From positions 1-16,936 of the forward strand of contig JAEEHZ010000208.1 of the NCBI GenBank assembly GCA_016281115.1: 16,936 nt of DNA. Direction: 5' to 3'. The DNA comes from Clostridiaceae bacterium (GTDB lineage: Bacteria; Bacillota; Clostridia; Oscillospirales; Acutalibacteraceae). Positions within the stretch are counted from its first letter, which is position 1. Every line of letters begins with the position of its first letter. Position numbers and translations under genes: made by a program. The notes beneath the pieces are model-generated. The model was not told the origin of the DNA. It saw only the letters and a program-made list of their open reading frames with translations, and did not search any database. Below, one piece after another: positions 1 to 5,694 of the stretch.

Positions 1-17
1 TAATATAGATGCTGAAT

Positions 18-464
18 TTAGTTGCGATAATCTGATCTGCCAAACAGGTAGTCCAGAGAGACTTTGAAATAGCCGGCAATGAGTTCTGCAATTTCAAGAG
101 ACGGCAAGTAATTCTTTGAAAACCATCTTGAAATCAAACTCTTATCAAAGCCACAATCTGTACCTACTCTGTAATGCGTGACGGATTTTTCATTACAAAG
201 TTCGGCAAATCTATCGCTAAAGGACTTATTGTTCGTAGAAGGGACAAAATCATTTTCCGTATCATATCCGAGAAGATAACTTAAAGACACCTGAAAATAA
301 TCTGCAATTTTAATGAGTATTTTCAGCGTAGGAATAATACCGTAATTTAACGCATTATTAAATGAAGAATTTATTTGCATCTTATTTTTAAGTTCTGTTC
401 TGGATAAATCGGAATCGTCAGCCAATTCAACTATTCTTTTTTGAAAGTCTGATGAAATAGCCAT
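18..464 (-). CDS. Double-HTH (XRE/Cro-CI type) DNA-binding regulator
   Basis: A 148-aa cytoplasmic protein with two helix-turn-helix units of the XRE type in tandem. The first covers roughly residues 8-66 and ends in VSLSYLLGYD; the second covers roughly residues 82-142 and ends in VSLDYLFGRSD. The hydrophobic V-S-L-x-Y-L-[LF]-G signature at the end of each unit is typical of small XRE repressors. The ATG at 464 is chosen over an upstream ATG because GAGG lies 5 nt before it and the upstream extension (14 residues) has no ribosome site. It is divergent from the plus-strand gene at 585, and the 120-bp gap holds small inverted repeats that could be its operator. Role inferred: repressor of itself and the divergent gene. 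Whether it belongs to the element or to the host flank cannot be decided here. Confidence 0.85.
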   Translation of the reverse strand: MAISSDFQKRIVELADDSDLSRTELKNKMQINSSFNNALNYGIIPTLKILIKIADYFQVSLSYLLGYDTENDFVPSTNNKSFSDRFAELCNEKSVTHYRVGTDCGFDKSLISRWFSKNYLPSLEIAELIAGYFKVSLDYLFGRSDYRN

Positions 465-489
465 AAAAACCTCACATCTTATTAGGTGC

Positions 490-523
490 TGTGTTATATT
501 AAACACCTATTTCAAGTATAGGT
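490..523. promoter_or_regulatory. Possible operator region between divergent genes
   Basis: The intergenic DNA contains GTGTT/AACAC arms around ATATTA, overlapped by a second perfect 6-bp inverted repeat, ACCTAT (505-510) and ATAGGT (518-523). Such nested repeats between an XRE regulator and a divergent gene are common operator sites. The second repeat is followed by TTTTT on the plus strand, so it might instead act as a weak attenuator for the gene at 585. I found no confident -35/-10 pair here. Confidence 0.35.
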
Positions 524-584
524 TTTTATTATGCGAATATAAGTGTTCAATGCGACAGAGCAAATATAAAGAAGGAGAGAAAAA

Positions 585-1355
585 ATGAAGATTTTGACGA
601 AACAATGGATGCAATATGATAGGCAGGTTATCCTTGCCGGACAAACAAAAGCAATGGACGGATTAAAAGATAAAGCGACAGATGAATTGTATAACAAGGT
701 TTACAATCAAAAACTTGAAGACTTTATGCAATTAGAGAAGACAAATCCCGTATATGAAGAAACAGAGTCGGGCGTTAAAAACATTTTCGACGAAAACTAC
801 GTAAAAAGAATATTTGAAGCCAGAACCCAATATAACGAGGCTTTAATTAAAGCATTACCTGAAAACACGTTAAAGCATATCGTAAATTATAAATTATTAG
901 GGTTAAAGCATTGTTCTCAAAAAGAACTATTATTTTTACAAACGTTTTACGAAAAAGGTTTAAGCGAGATAGAAGAAGCGGCTCAAAAAGCACGAAATAT
1001 AACAGAAGATTCGGCACAATATTTAAGGCAAAACATTGACTTTGACTTTTTTACTGAAGAAATAATTTACGGCATAAAGGCTGAAAATGGCAATCTTCTA
1101 ATCAAATTCGATGGCTGTTATTTAGTCGTTAAAAACTTTTCTATAATAGAAAAAGAACAGGATAACGTATGCGACTTTAACGTTGACGATCCCTATTGTG
1201 GTATGACGGTTCTACACGCAATAGAGTTATATTATGATGAGAACACCTATACTTTCGAGTTCCATTTATTGTTAGACAATATAGACAATCTGGATATCCC
1301 AACGTTTTGGTATTTAACAGTAAAATGCGACGACATTTATACGCAAAAAATATAA
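585..1355 (+). CDS. DUF4085-like hypothetical protein
   Basis: A 256-aa soluble protein without signal peptide or membrane span. The start MKILTKQWM, the central helical region with LPENTLKHIV, the short segment GLKHCSQKE, and a beta-rich C-terminal third ending FHLLLDNIDNLDIPTFWYLTVKCDD recall the DUF4085 family of Firmicutes, whose function is unknown; this match is from memory of the family pattern and is tentative. GGAGAG lies 8 nt before the ATG. It stands alone, divergent from the double-HTH gene, and converges on the minus-strand gene at 1508-1729. Its codon usage is AT-rich and resembles that of its neighbours. It may be a cargo gene or host flank. Confidence 0.7.
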   Translation: MKILTKQWMQYDRQVILAGQTKAMDGLKDKATDELYNKVYNQKLEDFMQLEKTNPVYEETESGVKNIFDENYVKRIFEARTQYNEALIKALPENTLKHIVNYKLLGLKHCSQKELLFLQTFYEKGLSEIEEAAQKARNITEDSAQYLRQNIDFDFFTEEIIYGIKAENGNLLIKFDGCYLVVKNFSIIEKEQDNVCDFNVDDPYCGMTVLHAIELYYDENTYTFEFHLLLDNIDNLDIPTFWYLTVKCDDIYTQKI

Positions 1356-1420
1356 CATATAAAAAGAGAGCCATTTAACCAATAACAACACTTTGGCTGC
1401 AGTGAGGTTAAACGCTCTCT
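1356..1420 (-). terminator. Hairpin terminator (minus-strand T-run) between convergent genes
   Basis: AGAGAGC (1365-1371) pairs with GCTCTCT (1414-1420), and inside it TTAACC pairs with GGTTAA. Read on the minus strand the stem is followed by TTTTTATATG. It would back up the terminator at 1461-1496 and keep minus-strand transcripts out of the DUF4085-like gene. On the plus strand the tail is ATAAG, so plus-strand termination would be weak. Confidence 0.6.
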
Positions 1421-1460
1421 ATAAGTATTATATTAAATTCGTATAGAAATGTCAACCATA

Positions 1461-1496
1461 TAAAAACGGGCAGATGTGTTAGCAACATCTGCTCGT
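1461..1496 (-). terminator. Intrinsic terminator of the 73-aa gene
   Basis: A 12-bp stem (1466-1477 with 1485-1496, one wobble pair) and 7-nt loop, followed on the minus strand by TTTTTATATG. It lies 12 nt after the stop codon of the gene at 1508-1729. Confidence 0.8.
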
Positions 1497-1507
1497 TAGT
1501 TTAATAC

Positions 1508-1729
1508 TTAATCATACTCAATATAATCGGGAGCCCAATCAACCCAAGGCTTAGGATTGCGTCTATCGGAATTATGAATTTGCTGGTGAGTTTTGTGTTT
1601 AGGGTTTAACTGATTAGAGCGGTTATCAATGTTTGCTTGATATGCCTTATTATTTGGATTATGCTGATTTGCCCAATCATTTAACTGCGCTTGAGTATGC
1701 GTTTTACCTGAAACCTTACCTTTTGCCAT
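1508..1729 (-). CDS. Small NPNN-repeat protein (MAKGKVSGKTHTQ family)
   Basis: A 73-aa hydrophilic, basic protein. It has an internal repeat: residues 21-30 (NQHNPNNKAY) are echoed at 39-43 (NQLNP), with NRSNQ between. This pattern (M-x-K-G-K-x-x-G-K-T-H-T-Q-A-Q, then N-x-x-N-P-N-N-x-A-Y units) is known to me from many small uncharacterised bacterial proteins, often misnamed in databases; function unknown. The ATG at 1729 is preferred to an upstream ATG at 1774 because GGAGGTG ends 4 nt before the preceding TATA and the first 15 residues of the longer frame are encoded across an upstream terminator hairpin. It lies downstream of a structured RNA region and has its own terminator. No role in phage assembly can be read from the sequence. 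Confidence 0.75.
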   Translation of the reverse strand: MAKGKVSGKTHTQAQLNDWANQHNPNNKAYQANIDNRSNQLNPKHKTHQQIHNSDRRNPKPWVDWAPDYIEYD

Positions 1730-1754
1730 ATAACACCTCCTTCTGAACCAAAAA

Positions 1755-1779
1755 ATCCATGCTATATGGTGCATGGACT
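1755..1779 (-). terminator. Terminator/attenuator hairpin just upstream of the 73-aa gene
   Basis: TCCATGC (minus strand) pairs perfectly with GCATGGA across an 8-nt loop and is followed by TTTTTTGG, about 20 nt before the ribosome site of the 73-aa gene. Either it ends the upstream RNA or it attenuates transcription into the gene. Confidence 0.6.
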
Positions 1780-1811
1780 ATAAAAATGCTAACTATTTTT
1801 GCCTTACACCA

Positions 1812-2054
1812 CAAAAACAAAGCCAAGGATTGATTGGCTCAATATTTTGTCGTGTAAAGCAATGAAACGTAGGGGGACTACTTAAAAGTCACACGCAACT
1901 ATTTTTCTCAACACCCTAACGAGCATTTTAAGTAGGCGAAGATGAGTTTCATGGGTTTACCGTTGTTTTCGTGCTTAAGGTTTCGCCTGAGTAGTTTTTC
2001 ACACGCTCATTATGTGAAAGAACAAACTGTCTTGAACATATAAAAGCACTTAAC
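1812..2054 (-). ncRNA. Structured ~240-nt RNA or lagging-strand (sso) origin candidate
   Basis: No gene is visible here. The minus strand carries a promoter (2061-2089), then dense complementarity, then an intrinsic terminator: AGCCAA/TTGGCT (1821-1826 with 1834-1839) followed on the minus strand by TTTGTTTTTG. Pairings that I can see, in minus-strand sense: GTGCTT with AAGCAC; a TTTCACA/TGTGAAA hairpin; AGGCGAA with TTCGCCT; ATGAAAC with GTTTCAT; and CTACTTAAAA with TTTTAAGTAG. The AGGCGAA pairing crosses the ATGAAAC pairing, so a pseudoknot or a switch is possible. I could not match it to tmRNA, 6S RNA, RNase P RNA, SRP RNA or a T-box. Because it lies just 5' of the predicted nick site, it may be a single-strand origin whose transcript primes the second strand. 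Confidence 0.55.
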
Positions 2055-2060
2055 ATAGAT

Positions 2061-2089
2061 ATAATACCAAAAAGAAGCCAAAAAGTCAA
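2061..2089 (-). promoter_or_regulatory. Strong sigma-A-type promoter, TTGACT-N17-TATTAT
   Basis: On the minus strand the -35 TTGACT occupies 2084-2089 and the -10 TATTAT occupies 2061-2066, with a 17-nt spacer. The start would be near 2054. It drives the structured RNA and possibly the 73-aa gene beyond it. Confidence 0.75.
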
Positions 2090-2094
2090 GATAA

Positions 2095-2123
2095 TTGAAA
2101 GGATAAAAACTGTTATATATATA
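2095..2123 (+). promoter_or_regulatory. Divergent plus-strand promoter, TTGAAA-N17-TATATA
   Basis: The -35 TTGAAA (2095-2100) and -10 TATATA (2118-2123) are 17 nt apart. This promoter is back-to-back with the minus-strand promoter, five bases between the two -35 boxes. Its transcript would run through the origin hairpin and end at the hairpin 2297-2343 with its T-rich tail, just before the rep stop codon, so it would be a non-coding RNA of about 230 nt. Confidence 0.5.
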
Positions 2124-2188
2124 GGACACTATAATTATATTTATCTGTCAAATAACATACTTAACAATATCTAAACTACTACTTTGAG

Positions 2189-2257
2189 TGTAGGGCGTGT
2201 GCTTGTCTTGATACAAGCGTCGGGGCTTCGCCCCGCCGGACAAGCACACGCCCTACA
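2189..2257. other. Putative rolling-circle double-strand origin (dso)
   Basis: A perfect 19-bp inverted repeat, TGTAGGGCGTGTGCTTGTC (2189-2207) with its complement at 2239-2257, encloses a second hairpin CGGGGC-TTC-GCCCCG (2221-2235). At the top of the left arm lies CTTGATA (2207-2213), which can also be displayed in a small CTTGT/ACAAG hairpin (2202-2206 with 2213-2217). CTTG^ATA is the sequence cut by initiators of the phiX174 and pC194/pUB110 types, so the predicted nick is between 2210 and 2211 on the plus strand. It lies about 110 bp from the 3' end of the HUH rep gene. The flanking GTAGGGCG...CGCCCTAC could also be a dispersed palindromic repeat of the host, which is the main alternative. 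Confidence 0.6.
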
Positions 2258-2296
2258 ACCTGACCGACAGACCGATAAACTTAAAAAAGTCAAAGG

Positions 2297-2360
2297 GTTG
2301 CGAAAAGCCGCCCGCTAACCCGCTTGTGCGATCTTTTCGCAACACCGCTTTTTCCTTTTT
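2297..2360 (+). terminator. Large hairpin with T-rich tail (terminator or origin/packaging structure)
   Basis: GTTGCGAAAAG (2297-2307) pairs perfectly over 11 bp with CTTTTCGCAAC (2333-2343), leaving a GC-rich 25-nt loop. On the plus strand it is followed by CTTTTTCCTTTTT, on the minus strand by CCCTTTGACTTTTTT, so it could terminate in both directions. It sits between the origin and the rep stop codon. In filamentous phages the packaging signal is a hairpin in the same intergenic region, so a second function is possible. Confidence 0.55.
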
Positions 2361-2365
2361 ATGCC

Positions 2366-3391
2366 TTAATTTGCTTTTGGCATTTGTTTTATAACGGCGG
2401 GGCTTACTTTGCCTATAATTTCGCCTTCGTCTATACAGGTAAAGTCGTCGAAAAGTAGTAATTTTTGGTCGTCTTGTCCTATGGGGCATACAATATCTTC
2501 ATCTAAAATATCACAGAGAATATATTGAGATAGCCCCCTTGAAGAAACAATTTTCTCGCCACTTTTTTCCAAGTATTTTATTAAGTAAGATAAAGATTCG
2601 CTTATAAGAGTTTTATTCGGTATTTCCTTAAAGTCGTTACGTCCGAAAGTGTATAAAAAGTACACATTTTGATACTTAACCGTTTTTTGGTGAGTTTTAT
2701 AATCATAATCTTCAACCATTTCCAAATCGCCTCTTAATTGTCCTTCCGGTATATGAAACAGTCCGTGAAAATGCAATCTGTTAGTTTCTTTACCACGCTC
2801 CCATACGCCTATATATTCCCAGCCATATCTGGTCTTAAAATTAGATAACGTTTTCAAAAGCGTTTTTCTAAAACTTTCTTCCGTATGCAGTTTATCGTCA
2901 TAGGTAAACGTACAAAAGTAATTCATATCGTTTAAGTATGCTTTTCGGCAAAGCCTTATACGTCGGCTTATTAAATTCCGTATTTTACGCTGTATATTAA
3001 GTTCTACATAGTCCTTCGCCGTTTCTTCATCCTTAAATAAACCTTTCATTTGTTCCAAAATATACCGTTTACGTTCCGCTCTCGTTTTATTACTTGTTTC
3101 AGCATATAGTTTTTCAAATATTTCTTTACGTGAAATCTTTTTACCACGGCTTACTTTTTTCTTTACAGGTACAAGTTCGTTTCCTACTAATTTCACTTCC
3201 GTAAGCACCCGTCCGCTCGGTAATACCAATTCCGAAACTTCTTCCTTTTCTTCCACAACCTTATTGTTCTCGTCAACAGTTATTAAAGGTTCAGGCTTTG
3301 TTTTTCGTGGTTTTTGGGGACGAGTTGTATGCGGTATCGCTATAAAATGATTGCCGTCTGAATATACCTTCGCTCTTCCGTAATCAGGCAT
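2366..3391 (-). CDS. Rolling-circle replication initiator (HUH endonuclease)
   Basis: A 341-aa replication initiator expected to nick the origin, stay covalently bound to the 5' end and drive rolling-circle synthesis. The three motifs of the superfamily are visible: motif 1 FCTFTYDD at residues 159-166; motif 2, the metal-binding HUH, as H207-F-H209 within RLHFHGLFHIP; motif 3 with two tyrosines, Y269-LIK-Y273 in SYLIKYLEK. The Y-x-x-K-Y spacing is that of phiX174 gpA/P2 gpA-like and phage ORF2/G2P-type Reps. Residues 1-150 are basic and likely bind DNA. AAAGGAGGG precedes the ATG. It is the last gene of the long operon, 48 nt after the membrane ATPase, and ends beside the putative origin. 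A Rep of a small plasmid or a microvirus is the alternative, but the neighbours favour an inovirus-like element. Confidence 0.9.
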   Translation of the reverse strand: MPDYGRAKVYSDGNHFIAIPHTTRPQKPRKTKPEPLITVDENNKVVEEKEEVSELVLPSGRVLTEVKLVGNELVPVKKKVSRGKKISRKEIFEKLYAETSNKTRAERKRYILEQMKGLFKDEETAKDYVELNIQRKIRNLISRRIRLCRKAYLNDMNYFCTFTYDDKLHTEESFRKTLLKTLSNFKTRYGWEYIGVWERGKETNRLHFHGLFHIPEGQLRGDLEMVEDYDYKTHQKTVKYQNVYFLYTFGRNDFKEIPNKTLISESLSYLIKYLEKSGEKIVSSRGLSQYILCDILDEDIVCPIGQDDQKLLLFDDFTCIDEGEIIGKVSPAVIKQMPKAN

Positions 3392-3439
3392 AAGTCCCTC
3401 CTTTGTGCATAAGGAAAAGACGGCGTTATGGATTAAGGT

Positions 3440-5566
3440 TTACGCAGAATTATCGCCGTCATTATCCTTATACAATGAATTTATAAAATAACTGTTCTGC
3501 TTTTTGAGTTCCTTTACACTCGCTTTACTTGCCATATATTCCATATAATCGTTTAATCCTTTTTTCGCCTTTACTGCTAAATCATTAAAATAATCCGAGA
3601 AACAGTCAGTAGAAAACCTGTCCGAATATATCTTGTAATTGTTAAGATAATACTTTTTCTTTTCCTTCTTTCCGTCCATAGTTCCGCGCTCTTTTAAGAT
3701 CGTTAGCACCGAAAACCCGTATCGGTTATATATCCTTTCGTTCCGCTTAAACAAATACGCTGCCATCTTCTTTAACAGATAAACAAGCAGGGTATTATCC
3801 CCGCGTAAAAACCGCAGGTCGTAATAAAAAGATATGAACTTATTAAACGCCCACTCGGTAAGCATTTCTTCTATGGTATAAAACGGCAACGCAAGTTTCT
3901 GATCGCCGCTTTTATCTATCGTTATAACGTCGCATAAATCTCTTGCGTCAGCACCCCAACTTTCCGGTCTTTGCTCGTCACAAAACACCTTTATAAACGG
4001 GAAATTATCTACCGTCGCGGAGTGCCTACACATTTTAAGCCAACTGTTAAATAAATCGTTCTTTTGGTTCGTTTCTTTCGCTTCCTTTTTAATTTCCTTT
4101 AATTCCAGATTATTGCCGCGCTCTTTGCCTATTTCGGTTATAGCCACAACGCCGAACTCGAAACTACCCGCTTTGTCGTTATTCTGTATAACTTTCCTGC
4201 CTAAACGCAAAATATCGAAATCGAGAATATGCGAATTCCGACTTGCTCTTTTATGCCTTGAAAAAAAGTCCGTATTCCACATAGGGAAGTTCCCTTCGGT
4301 GATTAGTGCGTTATCTTCACGTATTGCATAATTACTTACTATCAAACTGCTCTCTAAAACGTATATAAAATACAACTGTGCGTAGGTAGATAAAACATCG
4401 AAAAGCGTTTCTTCTTTTAACCCGCCGTTATACGTAATCCCATACCTTTTAACGTCATACCCGTATAATTGTAGTTTTATATCCCCGTGTGCATTAAACC
4501 GTTTTTCTTTTAACTTTACCCATTTCTTTACGCTCGCAAGGTTATATATAACACCGTATTCCATACACCGTAATATCTCTCTTTCAAAACATACCCAAGG
4601 GAAATATGGGAACTTCATATCCGCTTTTTGTAATCTTAAAAGGGCTTCTTGACGAAACATAACCGCTTGGGAAAGTGCCATATCCGTTATTAAAGTCGTC
4701 TTTTTCTTTCCCATACTTCCGCAGGACATTGACGAAATAGAAAGCCCTTTAATAAACCCGCAGTTTTTTGCCTCAAAATGCCGCAATTTATTATTCGCTA
4801 TCTTCTTTCTCGCTCTATCCCAAAGATAAACCACTAATATTACCCACAAAACAACGGGTATCGTTTTTACCGCTACTTGCAGGTCTATTATTAGTTTTGC
4901 AAGTTGTATAAACAGACTCGGTATATCGAAAGAAAGCGTAAAGTAAAAATAGTATGCGAAAAACGCTATTACTATCGACGCTACGTTTAGGTTAAACGCC
5001 CAAATCAATATCCAAATAATTTTCAGCCACCGTTTGTCTTTAAGAAAGTCCAAATATCCACGTATAAAGTTATATACGGGTAAAACGGCTATCTTTATAA
5101 CAAACTTAAACGCTTTAAGCGGCACGGTATCTCTGTTATATTTGTTATTAGGCTTACGGTACGCCCGTTTTAACAAAACAAATAACAACACGATTATAGG
5201 CAGGGCTATAATAAACACTTCCATAACCACGCCTAAAACGCTAATAATACCGTTTGCCCAAAGCATAAAGTTTTCTTTATCAATAAGCAGCGAAAAAAAT
5301 GTGCTGAAAAATTCCTTTATCTTTTCTAAACTGTCGGGTAAATATCCGCTCCAAGATAAAACGCCTGAATAGTTGTTTACCGTCGGCGAAATCCCCGTAG
5401 GTAAATAAAAAATCGTCGCACCGTAAAACACAATGCTTATATATAAATCCTTTGCCGTTTCTATTAGCCTTAAATAACTGTTACGAAAAGTGAAAGCCCC
5501 AAGCAATATAAAGCCTGCCGTCAACGCTATTGTAAGTAAAACATATATAATTTTAATCTTCTTCAT
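3440..5566 (-). CDS. Polytopic membrane P-loop ATPase, Zot/pI-like assembly protein
   Basis: A 708-aa protein. The N-terminal third is membrane-embedded, with hydrophobic spans near residues 5-25, 40-58, 104-133, 181-210 and 236-250. The rest is cytosolic. A P-loop-like motif, SCGSMGKKKTTL, lies at 281-292: G283-x-x-G286-x-K288-K289-T290 fits GxxGxGK[ST] except that the last glycine is lysine. A Walker-B-like strand FGVVAITEIG follows at 471-480, and then the segment CRHSATVDNFPFIKVFCDEQ (513-532) with DARDLCDVI (540-548), which resembles the H-R...Q...R sensor region of Zot/pI ATPases of filamentous phages. Inferred role: extrusion/assembly ATPase. Unlike Ff pI, the spans precede the ATPase. 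A VirD4-type coupling protein is the main alternative. AGGAGAG precedes the ATG; it overlaps the 45-aa gene by 14 nt. Confidence 0.75.
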   Translation of the reverse strand: MKKIKIIYVLLTIALTAGFILLGAFTFRNSYLRLIETAKDLYISIVFYGATIFYLPTGISPTVNNYSGVLSWSGYLPDSLEKIKEFFSTFFSLLIDKENFMLWANGIISVLGVVMEVFIIALPIIVLLFVLLKRAYRKPNNKYNRDTVPLKAFKFVIKIAVLPVYNFIRGYLDFLKDKRWLKIIWILIWAFNLNVASIVIAFFAYYFYFTLSFDIPSLFIQLAKLIIDLQVAVKTIPVVLWVILVVYLWDRARKKIANNKLRHFEAKNCGFIKGLSISSMSCGSMGKKKTTLITDMALSQAVMFRQEALLRLQKADMKFPYFPWVCFEREILRCMEYGVIYNLASVKKWVKLKEKRFNAHGDIKLQLYGYDVKRYGITYNGGLKEETLFDVLSTYAQLYFIYVLESSLIVSNYAIREDNALITEGNFPMWNTDFFSRHKRASRNSHILDFDILRLGRKVIQNNDKAGSFEFGVVAITEIGKERGNNLELKEIKKEAKETNQKNDLFNSWLKMCRHSATVDNFPFIKVFCDEQRPESWGADARDLCDVITIDKSGDQKLALPFYTIEEMLTEWAFNKFISFYYDLRFLRGDNTLLVYLLKKMAAYLFKRNERIYNRYGFSVLTILKERGTMDGKKEKKKYYLNNYKIYSDRFSTDCFSDYFNDLAVKAKKGLNDYMEYMASKASVKELKKQNSYFINSLYKDNDGDNSA

Positions 5567-5690
5567 AGATCTGCTCTCCTTGTGTATCGAGTATTTCAGC
5601 AGTTCGGCTACACGTATTTACCGTATAGCCGACCGCCAAAATCACCAAGATAAGAAGAACAACCGCTATTATTCTCTTTATCTTCTTCAT
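5553..5690 (-). CDS. 45-aa single-span membrane peptide, coat-protein candidate
   Basis: A short gene starting 4 nt after the stop of the 655-aa gene, with GGGAG about 12 nt upstream, and overlapping the first 14 nt of the ATPase gene. The peptide has a basic start (MKKIKR), one hydrophobic span at about 7-22, then a polar tail with NTCSRTAEILDTQ and an acidic end (YEED). The ribosome site of the ATPase gene lies inside it, so the two are probably translationally coupled. Its size, single span and place next to the Zot/pI-like ATPase fit a small virion protein of a filamentous phage (pVII/pIX/pVI-like, or the major coat). However, charge order (basic N-terminus, acidic C-terminus) is not that of a mature Ff pVIII. 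A coupling or leader function is the alternative. Confidence 0.65.
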   Translation of the reverse strand: MKKIKRIIAVVLLILVILAVGYTVNTCSRTAEILDTQGEQIYEED

Positions 5691-5694
5691 TACT

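Noticed and set aside
1..1500. Left attachment site (tRNA-Arg 3' fragment or core)
   Set aside because: I read this stretch for the tRNA core, T arm and 3' end on both strands and found no copy; the left end probably lies outside the window or the element uses another core.
1812..2054. Known RNA classes (tmRNA, 6S, RNase P, SRP RNA, T-box) for the structured region
   Set aside because: No tRNA-like ends or tag sequence, no long closing stem, no P-RNA or SRP core, and no AGGGTGG T-box motif could be found.
2253..2489. 78-codon minus-strand frame overlapping the end of rep
   Set aside because: It is an out-of-frame shadow of the well-supported rep gene and includes the GC-rich hairpin region.
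3440..5566. VirD4/TraG-type coupling protein of a conjugative element
   Set aside because: N-terminal spans followed by ATPase fit, but no relaxase, VirB4-like or other transfer gene is present and the DEQR region resembles Zot/pI; kept as an alternative, not as the call.
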